The notes under the pieces are model-generated. The model saw only the letters and a list, made by a program, of their open reading frames with translations, was not told the origin of the DNA and did not search any database. From NCBI GenBank assembly GCA_015075175.1, contig JABTUV010000001.1, positions 1,198,501-1,262,500 of the forward strand: 64,000 bases of DNA, written 5' to 3'. A program made the position numbers and the translations under genes. This DNA comes from a bacterium (GTDB lineage: Bacteria > Hinthialibacterota > Hinthialibacteria > H5-UNCL2). Positions 24,857-35,523 of this stretch are shown here, piece after piece (within the stretch, counting starts at the first letter, position 1; each line of letters opens with the position of its first letter).

Positions 24857-27800
24857 CTACCTGGCCTTGACGGGCACGCCCACGTTGCTGCCCCAGTAGC
24901 GGGAGAAGACCAGGATGTCCATGTAATCGGTGCGGCCGTCGTCGTTGAGGTCGCACTCCTGGCCCTCGCTCATCATGGAGGAGAGAAGAGCCAGGTCTCC
25001 GGCGTCGATGGCGCCGTTGCGATTCAGGTCCAGCCGCGAGGCCTTGCGCGCCTCCGAAACCGCACCCGGGCCGGGAACGCACGGCGACACCGGCAGCGGC
25101 TCCGGCCCGGACAGCGTGAAGATCAGCATCTGTCCCGGCGAGTCGCCGTACTCGGAAACCTCGATCAGGTAGCTATGGCCCACTTCGGCATCGAAACCGG
25201 CCGTTTCCGTCTTGTTGCGCCCGAAGGCGTCCACGCACGCCACAAGTCCGGCGAAGTCGCCGCAACAGGCGTCCTTCCAGACTGAAATCACCGTGTCATA
25301 ACCGGCCGCCGAGAGATTGACGCGGCCCGCCGCGCTGGGCGTGTACATGTACCAGACCGTCCTGCTGTTGGCGACGCCGCCGCCGAAACTGCACGGTTGG
25401 ACTGGATCATCCGGCGAGGAGGTAGCCGCACCCGTGGTCAGTACGTCCACGAAGTTGCGGCTGTTGACGACCTTGGCGTTGACGCACAGATCGTTGGGCG
25501 GCGGGGTAGCCGCCGGCGTCACGCTGGGCGTGGCGTTGGGATCGGGCGTCGGAGTACTGGTCGGCGTGGGCGACGGCGCGCACACCGCCGCGACCGTCGC
25601 CGCCGGCCCCGACAGGCTGAAGGTCAGGCTCTGGCCCAGCGAAGTACCGTACTCGGCCACTTCGATCAGGTAGTGATGCCCGGCGAGCACCTTGAAGCCC
25701 ACCGTCTCCGCCTTGTTGTGGCCGAAGGCGTCCACGCAGGCGACCAGGTTGGCGAAGTTCCCGCAGCAGGCGTCCAGCCAGACGGAAATGACCGTGTCGT
25801 AGCCCGCCGCGGTGATCTGGACGTTGCCGTCCGTCTGCGGCGTGTAGACGTACCAGAGGGTCTTCGCTGGCGTCACCGCCGCCGAAGGTGCACGGCTGGA
25901 CGGATCGTCCGGGAAGAGGTCGCCAGGCGGTCAGGACGAAGTCAGGTAGTTGCCGCTGGTGACGATGCGCGCGTTGATGCAGAGATCATGCGAGGGCGGC
26001 GTGGGCACGACCGACGGGGTGGCCGTCGCCTGGCCCGTGGGCGTGGTCGTGGGAGTGGGCGTGGGGGCGCAAATCGGCGCCGCGATCGCCGCCGGACCCG
26101 TCAGCGTGAAGTACAGCGATTGGCCCGGCGCATTGCCGTACTCGGCGATCTCGATCACGTAATGATGCCCCGCATGGACCGAGAAGGACACCGCCTCCGG
26201 CTGGTTCTGCCCAAAAGCGTCCACGCACGCGACCAGTTGATTAAAGCTGCCCTGGCAGGCGTCCAGCCAGACCGAGATCACCGTGTCGTAACCCACGGCG
26301 GTCACCACGACCAGTCCATCGGTCGCCGGCGTGTAGACGTACCACAGCGTCTTGCTGTTGGGATAGCCGCCGCCGAAGGTGCAGGGCTGAACCGGATCGT
26401 CCGGCGAGGACGTGGCCAGCTGAGTCTGAACGTAGTCCAGGTAATTGCCGCTCGTAATGATGCGCGCATTCTGCGAGAGGTCGTGGGGCGGCTGAGTCGG
26501 TATCGGCGTCGGGGTCGCCGTGGGCGTAAACGTGCGCGTGGGCGTGGGCGTCCGCGTCGGCGTGGGAGTCCGGGTGAACGTCACCGTCGGCGTGTCGGTC
26601 GGTACCGGCGTGTCGGTGGGCGTATTCGTCACCGTCGGCGTGTGAGTATGGGTCGGCGGCAGCGTGTTCGTCGCCGTCGGGGTGGGCGTACGCGTCGGAC
26701 TGGGAGTCGGCGTGTTCGTCACCGTAGGGGTCGGGGTCGGCGTCCCCGTGGGCGTCGCCGTCTCCGAGGGAACCTTGGTCGGCGTGTCCGTCGGCGTGGG
26801 GGTGAACGTGTTCGTCGGTGTCGGGGTGGGGGTGTCGGTGGCCGTATCCGTCGCCGTGGGCGTCGGCGTGGGCGTGTCGGTGGGAGTATCCGTCGCCGTG
26901 TCCGTGGGCGTGGGAGTCGGCGTATCGGTAAAGGTGTTGGTCGGCGTCGGCGTATCGGTAAAGGTGGGGGTGGGCGTGGCCGAGCCGGTCGGCGTGGGGG
27001 TCCAATCCTCGCCGTTGCCGATCAACGCCACCGCCGTGGTCGCCTCGCTGGCGTCATTGCTCCAGATGAGCAGCGTCGCCAGCTTGGGGCCCGGCGAGGT
27101 GGGATCAAACGCCACGTCGATGGTGCGGCTCTGCCCGGCGCCGATGTCGGCTATCGACGGCGCCCCGGTAATCACGTAGTCCACCGGGCTGGCGCCCCCC
27201 AGGCAGTAGTTGTACTGCAAGGGGTACGTGCCCGTATTGGTGACCACCACCGGCATGGAGGCCGTCGGTCCGTTGTAGGTCAGTTGGGTCCCGAAATCGA
27301 GCACCAGCGGGTCCACTTCGATCTCGGGCACGTCCGGCGGATCGACCGCCAGGCGCACGAAGGCGGCATCCATGATGGCGCCCCAGTGCCCCGCCCAGTA
27401 CTCCGCGTCGTCGCCGCCGTCCTCGATGTAAATGTACCGTAATCCGGGGCCGTAACCGCTGAAGGTGTGCTGCGCCAACTGCCAGGCGTTGGTCGCCGTC
27501 ACGTCCACGCTGAAGGCATCAATCGTGTTGAAGGTGGCGTCGCGCAACTCGACGGAGAAGTAAAAGCGGTCGCTGTAATTTGGCCAGGTACCGATATACC
27601 ATTCACCCACGGTTACGTTGGGCGCTGCGTCCAGTTGCGCCTCGGAATAGCCACGCGCCAATAGGTCGATCTGCTGGCTGCGCAACGAGAAGTCGTACGA
27701 CGTGATGAACATCTTGCAGGCGTCGATGCCGCCGTTTTGCACCGCAAACCCGTCGCCGCCGGAAATGACGATGCTCCAACCCGACAGGTCGCCGGTTTCC

Positions 27801-27886
27801 GCGCTGGGGTTGAGGAGGAGATTCTGCTGCGCCAGCGCCGGGGAGAGGGCCACGAGGATGCCGACAACGAGAGCCGAACCTTTCAC
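24857..27886 (-). CDS. Large secreted FBA - ASH - Thr/Pro linker - triple repeat - dockerin-like protein, frameshifted
   Basis: From ATG 27886: signal peptide ([19 protein letters not shown]); FBA-like domain ([46 protein letters not shown]); ASH-like domain ([17 protein letters not shown]); about 170 residues of Thr-Pro repeats; then three related beta-domains, each with TLWYVYTP-like, [16 protein letters not shown]-like and LVACVDAFG motifs; and a dockerin-type pair of calcium loops ([32 protein letters not shown]). The frame is broken between about 25876 and 25945, where several single G/C deletions would have to be restored (compare with the intact repeats). Restored length is about 1,010 residues. 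It is probably an exported, surface-anchored or assembled glycan-binding protein. Confidence 0.75.
26490..27003 (-). repeat. Thr/Pro-coding low-complexity tract inside the FBA gene
   Basis: About 510 bases of near-repetitive GTCGGCGTGGGCGT-type sequence encode TPTPT/DTPT strings. Such linkers are extended and often glycosylated (general knowledge). Slippage or misassembly is likely in this tract, so its length is unreliable. Confidence 0.85.
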
Positions 27887-27954
27887 GGTAGTTGTCCTCC
27901 GGGAGAAGTGATTCGTCTATTATCTTACCGCAGTCTCAAGTCTGCCGCCGAGTC

Positions 27955-28320
27955 CGCATCCCGCCCCGAGGCGGTATGCGGGCGCGGAATCCGCCTTCTT
28001 CTCCACTCACGGAGTACAAACTTCAGTTTGCAGACAGGCTGAAGTCTGTACGCCAAGAGACAGGCTGAAGCCTGTACTCCGGTTGGTGGATCCGCCACGT
28101 TCGCTCGATCAAAAAACCAGGTCAAGCGAAGTCTAAACCGAAATGACGTAAAATCAAAAGAAAAAAGCAGGGGGAGCGGACTTTTTGGCGCCGTAGCGGC
28201 GACCTGCGGTCGCCGGTCAGGGCGACAGCTTGTCGCCCGCGCGGCAGCAGTGTCGGCAAGATGCCGACACGACCGGCGACTAAAAGTCGCCGCTACGGGC
28301 AGAGTCGCCGCTGCGGAGGC
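27955..28320 (+). repeat. Dispersed repeats R2 and R5
   Basis: R2: GGAGTACAAACTTCAGTTTG and ACAGGCTGAAGCCTGTACTC between 28012 and 28082. R5: CCGTAGCGGCGACCTGCGGT (from 28190), GTCGGCAAGATGCCGACAC and AAAAGTCGCCGCTACGGG (to about 28300), a long imperfect inverted pair of GTAGCGGCGAC/GTCGCCGCTAC. R5 recurs near 57770-57815. No gene in 27887-28320. Confidence 0.75.
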
Positions 28321-30228
28321 TCAGCCGTTCTTGCCCGCGAACTGCAACTGGAACATCTCGGCGTAGAAGCCGCCGCGGGCCAGCAGTTCGGCGTGGCTGC
28401 CCGTTTCCACCACGCAACCGTGATCAAGCACGAGTATTCGGTCGGCGTCCAGGATGGTCGAGAGGCGATGGGCGACCACGAAGGTGGTGCGGCCGGCCAT
28501 GGAGTCGGCTAACGCCGCCTGCACCAAGAGCTCGGATTCGGTGTCCAGGCTGGAGGTGGCCTCGTCCAGGAGCAGGATGGGGGGATTGTTGTAGAGGGCG
28601 CGCGCCAGGGTGAGACGCTGCCGCTGCCCCCCGGAGAGCGCGCAGCCCCGCTCGCCGACCAGCGACTTCTCCTTCTCGGGAAGGGCGTTCACGAACTCCC
28701 AGCAGTGGCCGATGGTCAAGGCCCGCTCCAGCGCCGCCCGGTCGTAGGGACGCCCGAAGACCACGTTTTCCTCAATCGTCTCGTGGAACAGAAACGGCTC
28801 CTGCGGGACCAACCCCAGGAGGTTTCGCAGCGAGACCAGCGACGCGCGCCGGATATCCACGCCGTCAAAGGTAATCGAGCCTGCGGTGGGATCGTACAAG
28901 CGGCACAAGAGGTTGATGAGGGTGGTCTTGCCGGCGCCGCTGGGGCCGACGATGGCGATGCGCTCGCCCGCCTGCACTTGGAAGGAAACGTCCGTCAACG
29001 CGTTCTCCCCGCTCGGGCCGTAGGCGAAACTGACGTTGCGGAACTCGATCAGCCGCGGCGGGGACAGTTCCACCGGGTTCTCCGCCTCCTCAGGCTCCCT
29101 GGCCTCGTCGAGAACCTGGAAGACGCGCTCTGCTCCCGCCAGCGCCTCCAGCATCTTGTACTGCATGTTGGTCAGGTCCTTCAGAGGTCCGCGCACGCCC
29201 AGAAGCAGGACGAAGAAGGCGATAATGGCCCCCTTGGTGAGGTCGAAATCGTGAAAACTGAAGACCAGCACCCCCGCGATGATGGTTCCGTACAGGATGG
29301 TGTCGTTGATGGGGTTGGTCAGCGACTTGACCCGGATGCGCCGCACCATGATGTCGAAGAACTTCATCGTCTCGTAGTCGAACTGGCGGAACTTGTAAGC
29401 GTAGCGATTGAAGGCCTTGATCAGCCTCATGCCGGACAGCGACTCGACCAGGAAGGAGGTGATTTCGGCGTTCTGGGCGCGTTGGATGCGCGACAGCCGC
29501 TTGACCGCCCGGGCTACCGGGATGATCGTCACCGCGATGATGGGCGCCAGGATCAAGACGAACAGCGTCAGCTTCCAGCTGAGATAGAACATGGCCGACA
29601 GGGCGAAGAGGATCTCCATCGGCTTGGTCAGGACTTCCTCGAAGAGGATGTCCACGCTTTGCTTGAGCAGGTTGATATCCGCGGTAATCCGGGCCAGGAG
29701 GTCGCCGGAGCGGTTCTTGTCGAAGTAGCGCATGGGCAGGGCCAGGATGTGGTTGTAGACGCGCAACCGTACCTGTCGGATCACGTTGAGTCCCACCCAC
29801 TTGGAATAGACGCTCTGGAAGTATTGGAGCAGATTGCGGCCGAGCGTCAGCGCGCCGAAGACGACCAGCCAGAACTCGACGGGAAAGCGATGCTTCGTCT
29901 TATGGGGGAGGGTTTCGGAATCCGGTGCGGGTTCTCCGTAGAGCGCCAGGGCCTCGGAGAATCCCTCGCCGATCCGTTCCCAGGAGAGGCTCTGGCCCGG
30001 CTCGAACTGGTCGATGAGGGGCTTGTAGATCAGTTTGCGGCCGGCATTGGAGGCCTCGACCACGATGATGGCGGAGACCACTGCGATCCAGAGCCAGAGA
30101 TAGGGCCGGATGCGCCGCAGGAGGCGGAAGTAGAGGCGCGTGAAGTCCTTGTCCCGGAAGAACAGGAACGAGTCGAAGCGTTTCTTGAACCGTCTCTTGC
30201 GTGCAGGGGAGTCGCTTTCCAAGCTCAT
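28321..30228 (-). CDS. ABC exporter, fused membrane and ATPase domains (MsbA-like)
   Basis: The ATG at 30228 has GGAG six bases upstream; an ATG five codons earlier is possible. Residues about 40-330 hold a six-helix membrane domain (IRPYLWLWIAVVSAIIVVEA, RVYNHILALPMRYFDKNRSG), and 370-630 the ATPase with Walker A GPSGAGKTTLINL, Q-loop VPQEPFLF, signature LSGGQRQRLTLARAL, Walker B ILLLDEATSSLD and switch His VVAHRLST. The half-size architecture implies a homodimer that exports lipid or another hydrophobic substrate across the inner membrane. The substrate is not evident from neighbours. Confidence 0.9.
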   Translation of the reverse strand: MSLESDSPARKRRFKKRFDSFLFFRDKDFTRLYFRLLRRIRPYLWLWIAVVSAIIVVEASNAGRKLIYKPLIDQFEPGQSLSWERIGEGFSEALALYGEPAPDSETLPHKTKHRFPVEFWLVVFGALTLGRNLLQYFQSVYSKWVGLNVIRQVRLRVYNHILALPMRYFDKNRSGDLLARITADINLLKQSVDILFEEVLTKPMEILFALSAMFYLSWKLTLFVLILAPIIAVTIIPVARAVKRLSRIQRAQNAEITSFLVESLSGMRLIKAFNRYAYKFRQFDYETMKFFDIMVRRIRVKSLTNPINDTILYGTIIAGVLVFSFHDFDLTKGAIIAFFVLLLGVRGPLKDLTNMQYKMLEALAGAERVFQVLDEAREPEEAENPVELSPPRLIEFRNVSFAYGPSGENALTDVSFQVQAGERIAIVGPSGAGKTTLINLLCRLYDPTAGSITFDGVDIRRASLVSLRNLLGLVPQEPFLFHETIEENVVFGRPYDRAALERALTIGHCWEFVNALPEKEKSLVGERGCALSGGQRQRLTLARALYNNPPILLLDEATSSLDTESELLVQAALADSMAGRTTFVVAHRLSTILDADRILVLDHGCVVETGSHAELLARGGFYAEMFQLQFAGKNG

Positions 30229-30299
30229 CCACAACTCCGGCATCCCGGCGGGCCGCCCGCCGCTCTGACGGGGAATTTAACACAAACGGGGGCGGGGAA

Positions 30300-30600
30300 C
30301 CAGCGGCAATGTGGAGTGCGGCCGCTTGCTGCCGCGCGCAGCGCGCTGCGCAACTACGGGCGCGCACCGCGCATGATCCCTCCCAGCCCCCCCTTGTTAA
30401 GGGGGGAGCCGATGGCCGCATCAAGTTAGTCTTCAGCATCCAAGCCGGGCTTCGACACGCGGCTCCGCCGCTGCTCAGCCCTGTCGGCTCTAGTTATTGT
30501 CGCTGCTCAGCCCTGTCGGTTCTGGTTATTGTCGCTGCTCAGCCTTGTCGGTTCTGATTGTCTGGCTTGTCATTTCGAGCGCAGCGAGAAATCTCGCGGC
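30300..30600 (+). repeat. R3, R6, a 34-base tandem repeat and an R1 unit
   Basis: R3 (GTGGAGTGCGGCCGCTTGCT, 30309) and R6 (CCCCCCTTGTTAAGGGGGGA, 30387) are followed by three tandem copies of a unit containing CGCTGCTCAGCCCTGTCGG and TCTGGTTATTGT (30467-30560), then an R1 unit TTGTCATTTCGAGCGCAGCG ending near 30597. The R1 unit gives the last codons and stop of the amidase gene on the other strand. Confidence 0.8.
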
Positions 30601-32137
30601 GGGCGGCGATGGCGCGTTGCCTGTTCGTAGGCGTAGGCCAAGCGGACGAGCCGTCCCTCGTCAAAGGGACGGCCCAGGAATTGCAGCCCGGCGGGCAGGC
30701 GCTCGTAAGTGTACCCCATCGGGACCGTCAACGCGGGCAGCCCCGTTAGCGGCGAGAGGACCTGGTTGTTGTCGCCGTGGGGACTTTCCAGATCACCAAC
30801 CAGGCGCGGCGCGTTGCTCCAGGTGGGATAGACCAGCGCATCCAGGGCCTGCGCGTCCATCGCGGCGACGATGGCGTCGCGGAAGGACTCGCGCGCCGGA
30901 TCGCCCGCCACGCCGGTCGGGGCGGGCGCTTCATCGCGCGCGGGCGGGGGAACCTCCAGCTCCCGCCGCAGCCGCGACTCGAGCGCGGGGTGGTATTTCC
31001 CCGATGCGACGATCTCGGCCAGAGTCCGGTACGGCACTCGTTCCCCGCGCGTCGCCAGATAGCGGTTGAGATAGTATTGAAAGCTCCGATAGCCGCGCCG
31101 CGCGCGCAGGCCATCCATCGTCGCCTCAGCGGACAGTCGCAGGGATCGACGATGGTCGCGCCAACCGCCGCAGGTCCGTAATGGCCTGCTCCATCAATCA
31201 ACTTGATCTGCGCATCCGTCGTCTGCGTCTCGAAGATGGGGCGCAACACGCCGATGCGTGCTCCGGACAGGCCGTTATCGTCGAGAAAAGCCGTGTAGCT
31301 CTTGGGAATCTTTCCCACGCACGCGGCGGTTACAGGATCGGCGGGATCATAACCGGCCATTGTATCGAGAAGGCGGGCGGCGTCCTCGACCGTGCGCGCC
31401 ATGGGGCCGGCCACGTCGAAATCGAGATAGAGCGGGATGATCCCGTCGCGGCTGGTCAGCCCGAGGGTGGGACGGATGCCGACCAGCGCGCAATGCGACG
31501 ACGGCCCGCGAATCGAGTTGCCGGTGTCGGTCCCGATTCCGGCCAGGCCGAAGTTGGCGGCGACCGCCGCCGCCGTCCCACCCGAGGAACCCGCCGGCAC
31601 GCGCGACAGGTCGTAGGGATTGCGCGTCACCCCCGCAATCGAACTCTCCGTCTTGTAGGGACTGAAGGCCCACTCGTCCATGTTCGACTTGGCGAGCAGA
31701 ATCGCGCCCGCCTGGCGCAGTTTTTTCACCACCGAGGCATCGTCGAGAGGAAAGGTGTCTTTCAATGCAATCGAGCCGCCCGTCGTCGGCATGTCCGCGG
31801 TGTCAAGATTGTCCTTGATGATCAAGGGGATGCCGTGCAGCGGCCGCAATTTTCCCGTGCTGCGATACTCGCGGTCGAGCCGGTCGGCTTCCTCCCGCGC
31901 GCGCGGATTGACCATGATGATGGCGTTGAGGTCGGTACTTTGGTCGTACTGCGCGATGCGTCGGAGATAGTCTTCCACCAGTTGGCGACTGGTGAGCCGC
32001 CCTTGCCGCATGGCGGCGTGGATTTCGGCGATGGTGGCTTCCTCGATCTGAAAGGCGGTCGGTCTGTTCACGGCCATGCGACACCCGGCGAGAGCCAGCG
32101 TTGAGAAGAGTGCCATTGCGGCGACGCCGGTGCGCAT
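30570..32137 (-). CDS. Amidase signature-family lipoprotein, frameshifted
   Basis: The N-terminus carries a lipobox (FSTLALAGC). The amidase core has the Ser-Ser-Lys triad region: [16 protein letters not shown] with the Lys, [14 protein letters not shown] and [15 protein letters not shown] with the Ser residues. It would hydrolyse an amide bond outside the cytoplasm, as in GatA-like secreted amidases. The frame shifts near 31120-31140; after DPCDCPL the family-like continuation [20 protein letters not shown] and [13 protein letters not shown] lies in the next frame and ends at 30570. The final RDFSLRSK and stop are R1 repeat sequence. It starts nine bases after sucD. Restored length is about 520 residues. 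Confidence 0.75.
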
Positions 32138-32145
32138 GGGGACGG

Positions 32146-33012
32146 CTAGAGGAGCGACTGCATGGCCTTGCCGATGTCGGCGGGGCTGTCGGCGACGGCG
32201 ATGCCGGCCGCGCGCAGCGCGGCGATCTTCTCGCCTGCCGTTCCCTTGCCGCCGGCGATGATGGCCCCGGCGTGGCCCATGCGCCGGCCCGGCGGCGCGG
32301 TGCGTCCCGCGATGAAGGCCGCGACCGGCTTCCGCATGTTGGCCGCGATCCAGGCGGCCGCCTCCTCCTCCGCGCTGCCGCCGATCTCCCCGATGAGTAC
32401 CACGCCGTCGGTCTCGGGATCGTCTTTGAAGAGCTTCAAAAGATCAATGAACGAACTGCCCACGATGGGATCGCCGCCGATGCCGATGCAGGTGGATTGG
32501 CCCAGTCCCAGCTTGGTGAGCTGCCAGACGGCTTCATAAGTGAGCGTGCCGCTGCGGGAAATGACGCCGATGCACCCCTCCTTGTGCACGAAGCCGGGCA
32601 TGATGCCCATCTTGCACTTGCCGGGCGAGATGACGCCTGGGCAGTTGGGGCCGATCATGCGAACGGGCCGCCCGCGCAACGCCAACTTGACGCGCATCAT
32701 GTCCAGCGTGGGAATGCCCTCGCTGATGCAGACGATCACGGACACTCCCGCGTCGGCCGCCTCCAGGATGGCGTCGGCGGCGAACGCGGGGGGGACAAAT
32801 ATCAGCGAGGCGTTGGCGCCCGCTTTGTCTACGGCCTCGCGCACCGTGTCAAACACCGGCACGCCCAAATGCACGGCGCCGCCCTTTCCCGGCGTTACCC
32901 CCGCTACGACTTTGCTGCCGTAGGCGATGCACTGCTCGGCGTGGAAGGTCCCCTCCTTGCCGGTGATGCCTTGCACGACGATGCGCGTATTCCGATCGAC
33001 AAGTATGCTCAT
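32146..33012 (-). CDS. sucD: Succinyl-CoA synthetase (ADP/GDP-forming), alpha subunit
   Basis: 288 residues, the standard length. It begins [20 protein letters not shown] (CoA-binding Rossmann domain), with [28 protein letters not shown] and [16 protein letters not shown], where the His after GRRMG is phosphorylated in catalysis. With SucC it interconverts succinyl-CoA and succinate with nucleotide phosphorylation in the TCA cycle. sucC lies upstream, 325 bases away across a repeat-containing gap; order sucC-sucD is usual, the large gap is not. Confidence 0.95.
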   Translation of the reverse strand: MSILVDRNTRIVVQGITGKEGTFHAEQCIAYGSKVVAGVTPGKGGAVHLGVPVFDTVREAVDKAGANASLIFVPPAFAADAILEAADAGVSVIVCISEGIPTLDMMRVKLALRGRPVRMIGPNCPGVISPGKCKMGIMPGFVHKEGCIGVISRSGTLTYEAVWQLTKLGLGQSTCIGIGGDPIVGSSFIDLLKLFKDDPETDGVVLIGEIGGSAEEEAAAWIAANMRKPVAAFIAGRTAPPGRRMGHAGAIIAGGKGTAGEKIAALRAAGIAVADSPADIGKAMQSLL

Positions 33013-33049
33013 GTATCCTCTACCTTGGCCGTTCTCTCGATACGCGGAG

Positions 33050-33142
33050 TACCGCTACTCGAGAACTCGGTTTTTCTTTTTTGCGCTGCTTGAGAACTCG
33101 GGTTTTCCCATTTGCACTACTGGAGAACTGGGATTCCGACTT
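33050..33142 (+). repeat. Short tandem repeat in the sucC-sucD gap
   Basis: Three drifted copies of a roughly 33-base unit typified by GAGAACTCGGGTTTT and CATTTGCACTACTG. The rest of 33013-33337 has AGGCGCCTGTTTCCGTAGTC and GGCGCGCGGCGAAAACAGGT but no gene. Confidence 0.65.
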
Positions 33143-33337
33143 AACGTGAAAAATCCACGCCGTGTCCTCGAGTAGGCCCCGCCGCAGCACTTCCACTGGA
33201 AGCAGAATCCAACTTCGGGGCCGTATCGAGAGGCACGGCGGCTTGGTTGCTGCCGTCCGAAGCCGGGGGCAGGCGCCTGTTTCCGTAGTCACGTCTCCGG
33301 CTCCATGCAGGCGCGCGGCGAAAACAGGTGACTGTCC

Positions 33338-34501
33338 CTACCGCTCCAGCGCCGCGACGACTTTCTGTGCTGCGTCGGAGAGGTCGCCCTCCGAGACGAT
33401 CAGGTTCAGCCCGCTTTCCTTCAACATCTCCTTGGCCTGATCTCGATTGGTCCCCTCCAGACGGACCACCATGGGCACGCTCACGTGGACCTGCCGGCAG
33501 GCCTCGATGACGCCGCCGGCCACGCGGTCGCAGCGCACGATGCCGCCGAAGATGTTGATGAACACGACCTTGACGTTGGGATCGGACGTGAGAATGCGAA
33601 AGGCCGCCGCCACGCGCTCCACGCTCGCTCCACCCCCGACGTCCAGAAAGTTGGCCGGCGAGGAACCCGCCAACTTGATGATGTCCATGGTCGCCATCGC
33701 CAACCCCGCCCCGTTCACCATGCAGCCCACTTCGCCGTCCAACTTTATATAGTTGAGATGGTGCTTGCCGGCCTCGATTTCCAGCGGCTCCTCTTCGTCC
33801 AGGTCGCGCAGCTCGGCCAGCTCGGGATGGCGAAAGAGCGCGTTGTCGTCCAGGTTGAGCTTGGCGTCCAGGGCCAGGATGCGGCCGTCCTGGGTGACAA
33901 TCAGCGGGTTGATCTCGACCAGCGAGGCGTCCAGCTCGACGAAGGCGCGATAAAGACTGCTCATGAGCGCCGTCGCAGGTTTGAAGAGATCGCCGGTGAG
34001 GCCGAGTCCAAACGCCAGTCGGCGCGCGTGGAAGGGCTGCATCCCCGTCGCCGGATCGACCGCCACCTTGATAATCTTTTCCGGAGTTTCGGCGGCGGCC
34101 TTCTCAATCTCCACGCCGCCTTCGGTACTGCCCATGATCACGATGCACTCGGCGGCCCGATCGACCACCACGCCCAGGTAGAGTTCGCGGGCGATGGCGG
34201 AGGCTTCTTCAACCAGAACCTTCTTGACCAGGCGCCCGGCCGGGCCGGTCTGGTGGGTTACGAGGGTCATGCCCAGGATCGCGCGGGCGTGGGCGACGGC
34301 CTCCTCCACGCTCGCGGCCAGTTTGACGCCGCCGCCCTTGCCGCGCCCGCCGGCGTGAATCTGCGCCTTGACCACCACGCGCCCGGCCAGCTCGCGCGCC
34401 GCCGCTTCCGCCTCTTCCAGCGTAAATGCGACTCGTCCGGCGGGCACGGGCACGCCGAACCGGCGGAGTAACTCCTTCGCCTGATATTCGTGAATCTTCA
34501 T
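33338..34501 (-). CDS. sucC: Succinyl-CoA synthetase, beta subunit
   Basis: 387 residues, the usual size. It begins [20 protein letters not shown] and has an ATP-grasp fold with [40 protein letters not shown] (metal binding), [20 protein letters not shown] and [13 protein letters not shown], then the phosphohistidine-handling [16 protein letters not shown]. It pairs with SucD in the cytosol. Confidence 0.95.
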   Translation of the reverse strand: MKIHEYQAKELLRRFGVPVPAGRVAFTLEEAEAAARELAGRVVVKAQIHAGGRGKGGGVKLAASVEEAVAHARAILGMTLVTHQTGPAGRLVKKVLVEEASAIARELYLGVVVDRAAECIVIMGSTEGGVEIEKAAAETPEKIIKVAVDPATGMQPFHARRLAFGLGLTGDLFKPATALMSSLYRAFVELDASLVEINPLIVTQDGRILALDAKLNLDDNALFRHPELAELRDLDEEEPLEIEAGKHHLNYIKLDGEVGCMVNGAGLAMATMDIIKLAGSSPANFLDVGGGASVERVAAAFRILTSDPNVKVVFINIFGGIVRCDRVAGGVIEACRQVHVSVPMVVRLEGTNRDQAKEMLKESGLNLIVSEGDLSDAAQKVVAALER

Positions 34502-34583
34502 GGAACCACCTGCAAGGCTGTGTCTGCCGACGAAAGAGACGCTACCTTAACCGAGCGCGTCCGTGAATGCAACCGGCGGGTGG

Positions 34584-34690
34584 GCTGTCATTTCGACCCG
34601 GCTGTCATTTCGACCGCAGGAGAAATCTGCCGCCGTTGCCGCGGCTGGGGTGCGCGGCTGAAAGTTTCTCCCTGCGGTCGAAATGACAGT
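34584..34690 (+). repeat. R1 inverted pair
   Basis: GCTGTCATTTCGACCCGGC, then GCTGTCATTTCGACCGCAGG, and an inverse TTTCTCCCTGCGGTCGAAAT ending at 34690, framing about 35 bases. Confidence 0.85.
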
Positions 34691-34727
34691 TACGCTGCCA
34701 TGTAGAAATTGGTGAACCTGTATCCAC

Positions 34728-35375
34728 TCAGCGCGTCGCGGCAGGGCGCGCCTCGCCCCCAACTTGGATGATGATGTCGCCGCGCTCCGTGCTCCGTTGG
34801 ACGGGTCGTAAACCAGGTCCCGGATGCGTGGATGGTCCAGCCGTTCGCCCCGGAAGTCGTCAAGCGGAAAACCGTATCGCCAGCGCCGTCGCGCGTCCGT
34901 CCGGCCCATAGCCGCGCAAGAGCCACCTGCCACCCCGTCGGTGCGATAATCCAGCGGCGCCGGCGGCTCGCGATGGGGTCCATGGCGGGCAGGACCGGTC
35001 CTCGCCAGCTTTCCAGGAGGTCAAGCGCGTCAGGTAGGCGCCGTGCTCGCGATAGTAGGCCTCCAACTGGCTGGCCAGCTGGGCCATCAGTGATTGTACG
35101 TCCGCCGTGGGCGGTACCGCGCCGCGGGGACTTCCGGCGCCGCCCGCCAGCTTGTATGCGCCGTGGACCAGCACCAGAAGGATAAGGATGGCGATGAGGG
35201 CCAGAAGGATCACCATCCAGGGTGATCGCTCCAGGCGGACGATAATCTGCCGGGAGGTCAACGAGCCGCCCATGGGAAAGTAGCCGCCGCGACCGGGGCG
35301 CAGGCGCACGATCAGGAAGAGGAATCCTGCGACGAGGAGGACCAGGATGACCAGTTGAGGCCAGATTTCACGCAT
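34728..35375 (-). CDS. Pseudopilin/GspG-like membrane protein, several frameshifts
   Basis: The start at 35375 opens a strong membrane span (LVILVLLVAGFLFLIVRL) and a second (WMVILLALIAILILLVLVHG), then TADVQSLMAQLASQLEAYYREHGAYL, the helix-and-turn seen in type II secretion pseudopilin-like proteins. After about residue 123 the frame drifts. Pieces of the expected tail are in different frames: PLDYRTDG, LLRGYGPDGR, LVYDPSNGARS and GDIIIQVGGEARPA, ending at TGA 34728-34730. The YDPSNG...GDI pattern is typical of such pilin-like tails. At least two or three indels are needed, so this is either a decayed gene or a stretch of poor sequence. Confidence 0.5.
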
Positions 35376-35523
35376 GACTGCACATTCCTGACGGATCCAT
35401 CCGGCTGACTGTCCGGCAGTAGCAGACCTCGGTCTGAGTGATGTCGGTGGCGACGTGCCGGGATGGTCGACGGTAAACCTACCATAGCGTCGCCGGAGTC
35501 GCAAGCGAATGTGGACCTGGACT

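Noticed and set aside
25397-27442. Plus-strand frame of 681 codons
   Set aside because: It is the reverse of the Thr-Pro FBA gene; its Arg-Gly strings come from the complement of the TP codons.
28705-30429. Plus-strand frame of 574 codons opposite the ABC exporter
   Set aside because: Typical shadow of a GC-rich gene; the exporter motifs on the other strand are complete.
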